From assembly GCF_900110085.1 (NCBI RefSeq), contig NZ_FOCK01000006.1:62001-126000 (forward strand): 64,000 nucleotides of DNA. The letters run 5' to 3'. The DNA comes from Prevotella sp. ne3005 (lineage in GTDB: Bacteria > Bacteroidota > Bacteroidia > Bacteroidales > Bacteroidaceae). Positions within the stretch are counted from its first letter, which is position 1; every line of letters begins with the position of its first letter. The position numbers and the translations under genes were made by a program. Below, one piece after another: positions 11,055-19,851 of this stretch. A model generated the notes under the pieces. It saw only the letters and a program-made list of their open reading frames with translations, was not told the DNA's origin and did no database searches.

Positions 11055-11621
11055 ATGATTATGAAACCAAGAACAGTTATCGGCGTCCTTTTTGTTGTAG
11101 CCAGTCTGCTGAAGATCGGTACGTTGTGGGGCATACTCCATTGGAGTTGGTTTGAAACGATGTCGGAAGGCCCGTGGGTCATGTATTTCTGCATCTTCAT
11201 ATTATTATGCGTGGGCATACATCTGATTATCGACAGCTATCGTCAAGACCCGGACCAGTGGCTACAGCGACCGCTGCCTATCGGTGAGGACGGCAAGCGT
11301 ATCCGCTGTTCGGTTCACTATGGTGGCGACGAGTACGTCTATCGCGGCGAGACCTTCCACGGTGCCCGGCTCGACGCTTTCTGCGGCGGCATCCGACTGG
11401 ATCTGCGTGAGGCCGTGATTACTGAGGATGAGGAGATCGACATCCACACTTTTATTGGCGGCATCGAACTCTTCGTGCCCACGACGGTCAACGTAGAGGT
11501 AAAAAGCCAAAGCTTTATCGGTGGTGTAGGCAATCATGCCACACATACTGTTGACCCGAAGGCACCAACCCTCCACATCATCGCCAGCAATTTCCTCGGC
11601 GGCGTGGATATCAAGAATTAA
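11055..11621 (+). CDS. LiaF-like membrane protein
   Basis: A 188-residue protein with two hydrophobic segments (about 5-25 and 35-57) and a beta-rich C-terminal domain of the LiaF/cell-wall-active antibiotic response type, marked by the recurring F-x-GG strands AFCGGIRL, TFIGGIEL, SFIGGVG and NFLGGVD. In Firmicutes LiaF restrains an envelope-stress two-component system. In this context it may couple envelope state to the neighbouring membrane LytTR regulator, which is inference. The second Met (11061) is an equally good start. The frame is open far upstream, but that part overlaps the promoter. Confidence 0.75.
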   Translation: MIMKPRTVIGVLFVVASLLKIGTLWGILHWSWFETMSEGPWVMYFCIFILLCVGIHLIIDSYRQDPDQWLQRPLPIGEDGKRIRCSVHYGGDEYVYRGETFHGARLDAFCGGIRLDLREAVITEDEEIDIHTFIGGIELFVPTTVNVEVKSQSFIGGVGNHATHTVDPKAPTLHIIASNFLGGVDIKN

Positions 11622-11637
11622 GAGTTAAGTATTTAAG

Positions 11638-13785
11638 ATGAAAAGAGTTGTTTTTTGGATGACAGCACTGGTGATTGCAATGTTTTGGGCAATGACGGTG
11701 CAAGCGCAGGAGTCGCAGGACTCTATAGAATCTGTAAACAAGTTGGTGGCGTTGCAGGAGGTCGTCATCAAAGGCGGCCTCCCCAACACCCGTCTGAAAG
11801 CAGGTGCGATGGTTACACGCATTGAAGGCACACCACTGGCTCAGTCAGGCACACTGGGCGAGATGCTCATCAAGGTGCCAGGTATGACAGGTTCCGACGA
11901 AGCACCAGAGGTGCTGGGTAAGGGTTCACCTCTTATATATATTAATGGCCGCAAGATGCGCGACGCAAGCGAACTGAAGCGTCTGCATAGTGAGGACATC
12001 CGCGACGTGGAGGTTATAAACGCCCCTGGTGCTCAGTACGATGCCCAGGTGCGGGCCGTGGTACGCATCCGTACCCGTAAGCAGCAGGGCGATGGTCTGA
12101 GCCTGAATGCGACGCTGTTTAACGAGCACGACCTGCGCTACGATTTCGATCGTCCACAAGTGAAGTTGGGTGCCAACTATCGTGCCCATGCTGTCGATAT
12201 CTTTGGCTCTATCTACTATTACCATCAGGACTATCGCCAGTACAGCACCATCGAGGACATCACCAAAACGAACAAGGTATTCCGCCAGTATGGTCCTTAC
12301 ACGATGACGTGGAAGCACGACAACCTTACCTATACGGCAGGCGTAAACTGGCAGCTGAACGAGAATCACTCGCTTGGGGTGAGAGCCGACTTTACGCAGC
12401 AGACGAACGGCGTCAATCAGGTGATTTACGACGAAGATGTGTTTGAGAATGACGTACATATCGACCATCTCTACTCTCATCAAACCAGCAAGGAGTCGAA
12501 ACCGCTGGGCTGGTTCGTAAACACATATTACAACGGCAAAGTTGGCGAATTGGGCATCGACTTCAACTTCGACTACATGACGAGCGGCACTGATACCAAT
12601 CGTGAGAACGTTGAGCAAAGTCAGGTGAACGACGATTTCGTCCTCAGCAAGTCAGGCACCAATAGCCGTCTCTACGCCACTAAGCTCGTGCTGTCCTATC
12701 CTCTCTGGAAAGGCACGATTGAAGCGGGTACGGAGATGACCTTCGCCAAGCGCCACAATACCTATTGGATTGACAAGGTCACCATCGCCAACACCGATGC
12801 CGACATCAAGGAGAACAATATTGCCGCCTTTGCAGAGTATGGTTGTGACTTCGGCCAGTACGGCAACGCCAGCGTCGGTTTGCGCTATGAGCATACACTC
12901 TACGACTATGACGATACACAAAACCAGAATTTCCTGCACCGCTCGATGGACGAATGGTTCCCCACCGCTGCCTATTCCATATCCTTGGGCAAGGTGCAAG
13001 CGGCTCTGTCGTACAGCATCAAGACCGAGCGTCCCAGCTTCTTCGCCATGAACGACGCCGTGACCTACATCAGCCGTTATACCTTACAGGCTGGCAACTC
13101 GCAGCTGCTCAACGAACGTCTGCACGAGCTGACGTTGAACTTGTCCTATCGATGGCTCACTTTCACTGCCTCCTACGAGCACACCAAGAACGCCATCACC
13201 CAATGGACATACATCAGCACTACGCAGCCGGATGCTACTCTTGTCAAACACATTAACCTCGACAAACCTGTCAATACGCTCAGTGCCTATCTCGCTGTCA
13301 CACCTCGTGTCGGCATCTGGTCGCTCAATGCCACGGCAGGCATTGAGAAGCAGGACCTTTACCTCGACGTCACAGGTCCAAGCGGCACCTATCGCGTCTA
13401 TTGCGACAAGCCACGCTACACGCTTAACGCCTTCAACACCTTTACGCTGAATCATGGCTGGCAGTTCGATATCAATCTGATGTACCGCTCCAAAGGCTAC
13501 TCCTACAATTTCTACAACGATACTTACAACCTCCGTCTTGGTCTCGTGGCACAGAAGAGTTTGCTAAAGGATCGCTCGCTCACGCTCCGCTGTGCCGTCC
13601 TCGACTGCCTACAGCGCAACCGCGTCAACGAGTCAGGAGATTTAGGCTACAACCAGTTCCGTCAGTGCAACCGCTTTTCTACACACAAACTCCTTCTCTC
13701 CATTGTCTACCGCCTCAATGCCACCCGCAGCAAATACAAAGGTACAGGCGCAGGTAAGGAGGCACAGGCCAGAATGAGTACGTAA
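11638..13785 (+). CDS. Outer-membrane beta-barrel protein with TonB-plug-like domain
   Basis: A 715-residue exported protein (signal peptide 1-22, ending VQAQ). It begins directly with a plug-like domain (LQEVVIKGG, then YINGRKMRD and DVEVINAPGAQYDA) and continues into a large beta-barrel with alternating aromatic strands, as in the OMP_b-brl_3 family. It lacks the carboxypeptidase-regulatory domain that its paralogues at 16117 and 30910 carry. It ends with the shared tail SKYKGTGAGKEAQARM. Its substrate is unknown. It follows the LiaF-like gene by 16 nt and should be co-transcribed with it and with the M13 peptidase gene. Confidence 0.8.
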   Translation: MKRVVFWMTALVIAMFWAMTVQAQESQDSIESVNKLVALQEVVIKGGLPNTRLKAGAMVTRIEGTPLAQSGTLGEMLIKVPGMTGSDEAPEVLGKGSPLIYINGRKMRDASELKRLHSEDIRDVEVINAPGAQYDAQVRAVVRIRTRKQQGDGLSLNATLFNEHDLRYDFDRPQVKLGANYRAHAVDIFGSIYYYHQDYRQYSTIEDITKTNKVFRQYGPYTMTWKHDNLTYTAGVNWQLNENHSLGVRADFTQQTNGVNQVIYDEDVFENDVHIDHLYSHQTSKESKPLGWFVNTYYNGKVGELGIDFNFDYMTSGTDTNRENVEQSQVNDDFVLSKSGTNSRLYATKLVLSYPLWKGTIEAGTEMTFAKRHNTYWIDKVTIANTDADIKENNIAAFAEYGCDFGQYGNASVGLRYEHTLYDYDDTQNQNFLHRSMDEWFPTAAYSISLGKVQAALSYSIKTERPSFFAMNDAVTYISRYTLQAGNSQLLNERLHELTLNLSYRWLTFTASYEHTKNAITQWTYISTTQPDATLVKHINLDKPVNTLSAYLAVTPRVGIWSLNATAGIEKQDLYLDVTGPSGTYRVYCDKPRYTLNAFNTFTLNHGWQFDINLMYRSKGYSYNFYNDTYNLRLGLVAQKSLLKDRSLTLRCAVLDCLQRNRVNESGDLGYNQFRQCNRFSTHKLLLSIVYRLNATRSKYKGTGAGKEAQARMST

Positions 13786-13868
13786 AATTCAACGTTAATC
13801 GTGTAGTTTTCGACTGCACCATGCGTCTAAGAGTTAAAATGAACAGTTAAACTGAATAAATTGTAATT

Positions 13869-15887
13869 ATGAGAAAATTGTTTTTCGCCGTTGCCCTCGC
13901 TCTTGTTAGCTTAGCGAGCACGGCACAGACTTCGATGAAAATCAACATGGACCCGAGTGTGAAACCTGGTGATGACTTCTGGCAGTACGCCGTTGGCGGA
14001 TGGCTGAAGGCGAACCCGCTGGATGCACAGCATCCTGAGAACGGAGCGTTTACCGACCTGTATGAACTGAACAACGACCGCATCAACAAACTCATCATGG
14101 CATACGCCGAGAAAAAAGATCTGCCGCAGGGTTCAGACGGTCAGAAGATAGGTGCGCTCTATCGTCTCTACATGGACAGCGTCAGCCGCAACCGTATGGG
14201 CTACGAGCCGATTATGCCTTACCTGAAGCAGGTGCGCGAGGTGCAGACCCGCGACGAGGCGCTGCGCCTGATGTACGCCCTCGATGCCAAGGGATTTAAT
14301 ACTGCTCCCTTCGGCCTCAGTCTAAGCCTGAACCCCTTCAACTCATCAGAGTATCTGATGTTTGCGGGGCATGGTGGTACCTCGCTGCCCAAGGAGTACT
14401 ACGACCAGCCAAACGAGCAACAGCAGGCCACCGTCAACGCCATCAAGAGCCTTAACAAGGACTATCTGAAGATGGTAGGCTACAGCGATGCTGCCGCCGA
14501 GCAGAAGATGCAGGCCGCATGGGCCGTAGAATATAGGATAGGTATGAAGACGCTCGATCAGGTGGCTCGTCGCGACCCTATTGCCACGAACCACCCGATG
14601 CCGTGGGAGCAGCTGCTCAACGACTTCAAGGGCATCGATTATGTGGCCTATCGTGATGCCTTGGGCTTGCCAAAGGACATCGACGTGGTGAACGTTGGTC
14701 AGTTCGACGCGTTGCACGAGGTAGAGAAAGTGCTTGCTGAGACGAGCGTCGAGGACTTGAAGTCATATATGGAACTGCACGTCATTAACGCCTACGCAGG
14801 TTTTCTGAGCGATGCCTTCACCGACCGTGCCTTCGAGGCCTCAAAGGTCATCAGCGGTGTGCAGGAGCAGCAGCCCCGCTGGAAGCGTGCCGTCGCTACC
14901 ATCAGTGGTAATCTGGGCGAAACCATCGGCAAACTCTACGTCAAGGAATACTTCCCCGAGAGTAGCAAACAGCGTGTTTACCGTCTGGTGAAGGACTTAC
15001 AGCAAGCCTTCGAGGACCGTCTGAAGGAGAACACCTGGATGAGCGACTCGACTAAAGCCAAGGCTCTGGAGAAGCTGCACGCCATGCACATCAACGTAGG
15101 CTATCCCGACAAGTGGCAGGACATGGAGAAGTTCATTGACATCCGCGAGACGGAGAACCTCGTCGAGAACTTCATCCGCATCAAGCAGGAGTCGCGTCAG
15201 GCTGGGTTGCGCAAGTACTGGCATCAGCCCGTTGACAAGACTATGATGCCCTGCTCGCCGCAGACGGTCAATGCTTTCTATCACCCGCTCTTCAACAGCA
15301 TCAATTTCCCTGCTGCCATCCTACAGCCCCCGTTTTTCGACCCCGAGGCCGATTATGTATGCAACTATGGTGCTATAGGAGCTGTCATAGGCCATGAGAT
15401 GACCCACGGCTTTGACGACCAGGGCTGTCAGTTCGACAAAGACGGTAATCTCGCCAATTGGTGGACGGCTGGCGATAAGGCCCGCTATGATGAGCGTACC
15501 AAGGTTATTGCCGACTGGTTCAGTGAGCAGGAAGCCGTGCCTGGTCTGAAAGTGAACGGTCAGAAAACCCTCGGCGAGAACGTCAGCGACAATGGTGGCC
15601 TGAAGATTGCCTATCGTGCCTACAAGAATCGCATGGCCTCTGAGCCTCTCGGCGATGTCGATGGCTTCACCCCTGATCAGCGTTTCTACTTGGCTTATGC
15701 CCGCGTCTGGGCTTGCAACTCAACGCCTGAGTACACCGCCATGTTGGTGAACAGCGACGTTCACTCACCAGCTCGTCTGCGTGTGATGGCAGCCCTGCCG
15801 ATGATCGATACCTGGTACGAGGCTTTCGGCATCCTGCCCACCGACAAGATGTTTATCCCCAAGGAGAAGCGAGCATTAGTGTGGTAA
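13869..15887 (+). CDS. M13-family (neprilysin/PepO-like) metallopeptidase
   Basis: A 672-residue exported zinc endopeptidase. It has a signal peptide (1-20, ending STAQ), the catalytic HEMTH (His509, Glu510, His513), the third zinc ligand Glu570 in GENVSDNGG, and the characteristic C-terminal Trp (RALVW). These features define M13. It would cut oligopeptides or small proteins in the periplasm. No operator lies in the 83 nt before it, so it is probably the last gene of the LiaF-like/barrel operon. Confidence 0.93.
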   Translation: MRKLFFAVALALVSLASTAQTSMKINMDPSVKPGDDFWQYAVGGWLKANPLDAQHPENGAFTDLYELNNDRINKLIMAYAEKKDLPQGSDGQKIGALYRLYMDSVSRNRMGYEPIMPYLKQVREVQTRDEALRLMYALDAKGFNTAPFGLSLSLNPFNSSEYLMFAGHGGTSLPKEYYDQPNEQQQATVNAIKSLNKDYLKMVGYSDAAAEQKMQAAWAVEYRIGMKTLDQVARRDPIATNHPMPWEQLLNDFKGIDYVAYRDALGLPKDIDVVNVGQFDALHEVEKVLAETSVEDLKSYMELHVINAYAGFLSDAFTDRAFEASKVISGVQEQQPRWKRAVATISGNLGETIGKLYVKEYFPESSKQRVYRLVKDLQQAFEDRLKENTWMSDSTKAKALEKLHAMHINVGYPDKWQDMEKFIDIRETENLVENFIRIKQESRQAGLRKYWHQPVDKTMMPCSPQTVNAFYHPLFNSINFPAAILQPPFFDPEADYVCNYGAIGAVIGHEMTHGFDDQGCQFDKDGNLANWWTAGDKARYDERTKVIADWFSEQEAVPGLKVNGQKTLGENVSDNGGLKIAYRAYKNRMASEPLGDVDGFTPDQRFYLAYARVWACNSTPEYTAMLVNSDVHSPARLRVMAALPMIDTWYEAFGILPTDKMFIPKEKRALVW

Positions 15888-15966
15888 GTGCCACCAGAGT
15901 TTCGCTCGATGACATTTGCGCTCGGCAAAACTCGAATAAATTCGGTTTTACTCTCGCTTAATCATG

Positions 15967-16064
15967 TCATTCGTCACAGATCTACCGTTTATCACACCAT
16001 TCGTCACAAACCCCTGCATATTATCCCACTTATGCAGGGGTTTCTGCAACTATCTGTAATTTTG
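15967..16064 (+). promoter_or_regulatory. Operator/promoter C upstream of the second barrel gene
   Basis: The main site is CCATTCGTCACA (15997-16008), 14 nt, ATCCCA (16023-16028), and TAATTTTG (16057-16064). Two further half-sites lie upstream: TCATTCGTCACA (15967-15978) and CCGTTTATCACA (15985-15996), the latter directly abutting the main 12-mer. The -33 TTTG is missing (TGCA at 16033-16036), as in activator-dependent promoters. A perfect 13-bp inverted repeat (16008-16020 with 16031-16043) encloses ATCCCA. Confidence 0.75.
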
Positions 16065-16116
16065 TAGCGTCATATACAACAAATAAGTCAAAGAATCAAT
16101 TAAAATGATAAATGAT

Positions 16117-18480
16117 ATGAAAAGAGTAAGTTTAAGATTCGCAGTGCTGATGGCTGCAATGATGATGACAATGATGAGTTTCGCTAAGACACAAGACTTT
16201 GGCGGACGGGTATTGGATGAGAAGGGCGAGCCGATGCCCTATGTGAACGTGGTGCTACTGTCGCTGCCCGACTCGGCCTTTGTGCAGGGTGCGATGACTG
16301 ACGAGCAAGGCATGTTCAAGATTGTGACGGATATAAAACAAGGTCTGTTCAAGGTGACCAGCGTGGGCTACCAGACCTTATATATCAATGCTGGCAACGA
16401 CCTGACCATCCAGATGAAAGAGGACACCCAACTGCTAAAGGAAGTAGTGGTAAAAGGTCAGATGCCTAAGACTCATGTGAAGGGCGACGCCATGCGTACC
16501 ACCGTAGCCGGAACGATACTGGAAAAGGCCGGAACCATAAGCGATGCGCTCTCGAAGATTCCTTCGCTTGAAGCAGAGCGCGACGGCGGCGTGAAGGTTC
16601 TGGGACGAGGCGATGCCGAGGTGTACATCAATGGTCGACGGGTGCAGGACATGAAGGAACTCTCGCGTCTGCGCTCCGACCAGATTCAGCACGTCGATGT
16701 GGTGCAGAACCCAGGTGCTCGCTATGCCGCCTCGGTGAAGGCCGTCGTGCGCATCACGCTGAAGAAGGCACAGGGCGAGGGCCTGAGTTTTGAGGATAAC
16801 CTCGGTGGCGTTTATCAGTATGGACACACACTGACGAACAATCTGGATGTGAACTACCGAACTGGCGGTCTCGACATCACCGCTTCGCTGTGGGCTGGGC
16901 GCTACGGTCACTATAAGTCGTTGCAGGAGCATGAACTGACATATTTTGTCGGTCCAGATTACATCGAGAGCAGCAACTCGCAGGAGTCGCAGGGCATCTG
17001 GAAGGGCTGGTCGCCTCAGTTGCAGGTGAACTACATGGTGAATGAAAACCATAGTTTTGGCGCATTCTACAAATATGACCGTCATCCGAGTAGTGACTAC
17101 AATGGTATGATCTTTACAGACAATTACGAGAATGGCCAGTTCACGGAACATTCAGAGAGCCGTGTCTGGCAGGACGAGACTATCAGCAAGCACATATTCA
17201 ATGCCTACTATAACGGCAAGATAGGACAACTGGGTATTGACCTCAACGTGGATGGTCTCTTCGACGACACAAAGACGCCAGGCAGTACCACAGAGACTAC
17301 AAAGGATGCCACAGGCGGCTCTACGGAGCGTAGCTTTGAGAGCAGCACCAACAGCGGCAACAACTTCTGGGCCACGAAACTCATCCTCTCCTATCCTATA
17401 TGGAATGGAAATCTCTCTCTGGGTGGCGAATACAGCTATAACCATCGAACAGATGCCTACTCGTTTACAGCCACCGACTATGTGCCTGTGAAAACCACCG
17501 ACACAGAGATCAATGAGAAATCATCGGCCGCCTTCCTGGAATATGGCCGCTCTTTTGGCAAAGTCTATGCCCAGGTGGGACTGCGCTATGAACACCTGAC
17601 AAACGACTACTTCAATTTTGGTAAGAAGGAGGATGAGGTCTGCCGCGACTATGGCGACTGGTTCCCTACGGCAGTCATCTCTGCCCCTGTAGGCAATGCA
17701 CAGCTCTCGCTCTCTTACCGTCGTGACATCCAGCGTCCTAACTATGCTAATCTGACCAGTTCGACGGTTTATGTCAACCGCTATACTTACCAGAGCGGCA
17801 ATCCATATCTATTGCCGACTTATACCCATAGTATAGTGTTCAATGCTGCCTACAAATGGGCGAACCTGACGCTGAACTATAGCCGCGTGAAGGATGCCCT
17901 TACGATGTCGACAGAGCCTTTCCCAGGCTCAGAAGATCCCCTAGTCAGCCTTGTGCGTCCCATCAACAGCTGGGAGGATTACAACCAATTCAGCATCCAA
18001 TTGTCTGCACGCCCCATCATCGGCTGCTGGCATCCGGCATGGAGCGTCATCACCCAGATACAGGACTTCAAGTCGCCCACGGCTGTCGGCTCCACCATCA
18101 CGCTCAACCGCCCTTGGTTCATTATCGGCTGGCAGAATGACATCGAATTGCCTCATGGTTTCCGCCTCAATGTCTCTGCCCAGTGGTATTCTAAAGGTGA
18201 CTACAACAATTTCCGCATGACCAAGACCCGTCTCTTCACCAACGTCGGGCTGCAGCGCGACTTCAACCTGAAGCGCATGGGCACGCTGACCTTCGACCTC
18301 CGTTGCAGCGATCCCTTCCATACTAACAAGACGGATGCTATCGTCTACGGCATCCGCGAGCTGACAACGCACAATCCTGCCCGTCGCACCTTCACGCTCG
18401 ACCTTACCTGGAAGTTCAACGAGGCCCGCTCGAAGTATCGCGGCTCTGGTGCTGGCGCGAAGCAGAAGGCAAGAATGTAA
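16117..18480 (+). CDS. Outer-membrane beta-barrel protein with carboxypeptidase-regulatory and plug domains
   Basis: About 787 residues: a signal peptide; a carboxypeptidase-regulatory-like domain (FGGRVLDEKGEPMPYVNV, about residues 24-41); a TonB-plug-like domain (KEVVVKGQMPKTH, VYINGRRVQDM, VVQNPGARYAA); then a long beta-barrel. The tail SKYRGSGAGAKQKARM matches its two paralogues. I chose Met at 16117 because MKRVSLRF aligns with the starts of the paralogues; an in-frame ATG at 16105 also exists. It is preceded by operator C and followed after 70 nt by an ECF sigma gene, an arrangement seen with regulated outer-membrane transporters. Confidence 0.82.
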   Translation: MKRVSLRFAVLMAAMMMTMMSFAKTQDFGGRVLDEKGEPMPYVNVVLLSLPDSAFVQGAMTDEQGMFKIVTDIKQGLFKVTSVGYQTLYINAGNDLTIQMKEDTQLLKEVVVKGQMPKTHVKGDAMRTTVAGTILEKAGTISDALSKIPSLEAERDGGVKVLGRGDAEVYINGRRVQDMKELSRLRSDQIQHVDVVQNPGARYAASVKAVVRITLKKAQGEGLSFEDNLGGVYQYGHTLTNNLDVNYRTGGLDITASLWAGRYGHYKSLQEHELTYFVGPDYIESSNSQESQGIWKGWSPQLQVNYMVNENHSFGAFYKYDRHPSSDYNGMIFTDNYENGQFTEHSESRVWQDETISKHIFNAYYNGKIGQLGIDLNVDGLFDDTKTPGSTTETTKDATGGSTERSFESSTNSGNNFWATKLILSYPIWNGNLSLGGEYSYNHRTDAYSFTATDYVPVKTTDTEINEKSSAAFLEYGRSFGKVYAQVGLRYEHLTNDYFNFGKKEDEVCRDYGDWFPTAVISAPVGNAQLSLSYRRDIQRPNYANLTSSTVYVNRYTYQSGNPYLLPTYTHSIVFNAAYKWANLTLNYSRVKDALTMSTEPFPGSEDPLVSLVRPINSWEDYNQFSIQLSARPIIGCWHPAWSVITQIQDFKSPTAVGSTITLNRPWFIIGWQNDIELPHGFRLNVSAQWYSKGDYNNFRMTKTRLFTNVGLQRDFNLKRMGTLTFDLRCSDPFHTNKTDAIVYGIRELTTHNPARRTFTLDLTWKFNEARSKYRGSGAGAKQKARM

Positions 18481-18550
18481 AATAGTTCCGTTTAGATGTA
18501 ATTTTTTCGCGTTTTCTGCGACTAATAGGATAAAAGGATTCAGTTAAACA

Positions 18551-19042
18551 ATGGAGACGAAAGAATTAGAGAAAGAATTCCTGACGATGATCGAGGCGCA
18601 GAAACGTACCATCTACAAGGTGTGCTACATCTATGCCAACGACCAGGACGACCTGAACGATCTGTTTCAGGAGACGGTGCTCAACCTATGGAAGAGTTTC
18701 CCCCGCTATAGGGGAGATAGCACACTCAACACATGGGTATATCGCATCGCGATGAACACCTGCATCACGTTCCTCCGACGCTCCAATACCCGTCCGCAGA
18801 CCGTCCCCATGACGGCCAATGTGGCAAGCATGGCAGCAGAAGACAACGAAACGGCAGGGCAACTCAGGGAACTCTACCGACTCATCAACCAGCTGGGGAA
18901 ATTGGAACGCGCGCTGATTCTCCTCTGGCTGGAAGAAAGGAGTTATGAGGAAATCGCCGACATCCTTGGCATCACTAAGACCAACGTCGCCGTGAAACTG
19001 AATCGCACCAAAGAGAAATTAAAGAAAATGTCGAACCGTTAA
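18551..19042 (+). CDS. ECF-type RNA polymerase sigma factor
   Basis: A 163-residue sigma-70 family protein with only regions 2 and 4. Region 2 contains DDLNDLFQETVLNLWKSF and NTWVYRIAMNTCI; region 4 contains LERALILLWLEERSYEEIA and ITKTNVAVKLNRTKEKL. The layout is that of ECF sigma factors, which redirect polymerase to a small set of promoters, often for envelope functions. It is 70 nt after a barrel gene and 12 nt before a membrane protein that may act as its anti-sigma factor. No operator copy lies directly in front of it, so transcription probably comes from promoter C. Confidence 0.9.
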   Translation: METKELEKEFLTMIEAQKRTIYKVCYIYANDQDDLNDLFQETVLNLWKSFPRYRGDSTLNTWVYRIAMNTCITFLRRSNTRPQTVPMTANVASMAAEDNETAGQLRELYRLINQLGKLERALILLWLEERSYEEIADILGITKTNVAVKLNRTKEKLKKMSNR

Positions 19043-19054
19043 ATTTGAATTGTT

Positions 19055-19663
19055 ATGGAACTTGAAGCATTGAAAGCCAGTTGGAACAAGCTCGATGAGC
19101 GTCTGGCAGCAACGGAAATAGTGAACCTTCGCGTGGTGAAGGAAGTGATTCAGCAGAAGACCAAGTCGGCCTATGAAGGTATCATTGGACAGAACATCTA
19201 CAACTTCGTGGTGAATATGCTCATCATCTGCGTGGTATTCCCGTATGTCTATATGAATACGCCCATCCAGGCCACCTCATTCGCTATCGTTGAGGGTGTG
19301 ATGGTAATAGGACTGATTCCTCTGGTATGGAAACTCTCTCTGCTGTCAAAATTCGATCTGGGCGGCAAGAGCAGCCGCGAGCTCAGCCGTTTAGTGCTTA
19401 CTTACAAGAAGGTCTGCCATCAGGAGAAGGTCTGGATGATTGGCGCCGTATGCCTGGCGATGATAGCCTTCTATATTCTGGAACTTGGATTCAACACGGA
19501 GGCCGGCTATGAGTATAGTACAAGATTGTTGTTGCCTCTCGGACTCTCATTGCTCACCTTTGGCCTTGGCCTTGTCTTTGCGAAATGGCAACTTCGTCGC
19601 CACGCCCAGCAGTTAGGGGAGATAGAGCGCGGACTGGAGGAACTCCGAGAGTTCGAGAAATAA
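19055..19663 (+). CDS. Membrane protein, possible anti-sigma partner
   Basis: A 202-residue protein with a soluble N-terminal segment (about 1-45, KASWNKLDERLAATE), four hydrophobic segments (about 48-67, 70-92, 122-142, 155-175) and a charged helical C-terminus. It shows no zinc-binding anti-sigma motif and I do not recognise the family. The gene is 12 nt downstream of the ECF sigma gene and precedes a terminator, so it is the last gene of that operon. The position suggests a role in controlling the sigma factor, which is inference only. Confidence 0.6.
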   Translation: MELEALKASWNKLDERLAATEIVNLRVVKEVIQQKTKSAYEGIIGQNIYNFVVNMLIICVVFPYVYMNTPIQATSFAIVEGVMVIGLIPLVWKLSLLSKFDLGGKSSRELSRLVLTYKKVCHQEKVWMIGAVCLAMIAFYILELGFNTEAGYEYSTRLLLPLGLSLLTFGLGLVFAKWQLRRHAQQLGEIERGLEELREFEK

Positions 19664-19712
19664 GGAATATCATACTTTGCTTGTATGATTGTTAATATTA
19701 AGTTAGAGTAGG

Positions 19713-19747
19713 AAAGCAGCACCCGTCGCGATGACGGGTGCTGCTTT
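19713..19747 (+). terminator. Strong hairpin terminator after the sigma operon
   Basis: A perfect 15-bp stem: AAAGCAGCACCCGTC (19713-19727) with GACGGGTGCTGCTTT (19733-19747) around the loop GCGAT. It separates the sigma operon from operator D, which begins 6 nt later. Confidence 0.8.
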
Positions 19748-19752
19748 ATGAG

Positions 19753-19820
19753 CCACTCGTCACAGAATCATGCAGAATATCCCATATATTTGGTGCATTC
19801 CGCAACTATTCTTACCTTTG
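19753..19820 (+). promoter_or_regulatory. Operator/promoter D for the transglutaminase-led operon
   Basis: CCACTCGTCACA (19753-19764), 14 nt, ATCCCA (19779-19784), TTTG (19789-19792), 20 nt, TACCTTTG (19813-19820). The stretch after the -33 box, TTGGTGCATTCCGCAAC, is identical to that in copy F. Confidence 0.78.
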
Positions 19821-19851
19821 CAACGTCAAATAGACATAAATTTTGAGTGAT

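Noticed and set aside
11926..12618. 230-codon minus-strand frame
   Set aside because: Antisense to the barrel gene at 11638; composition is typical of a shadow frame in a high third-position GC gene.
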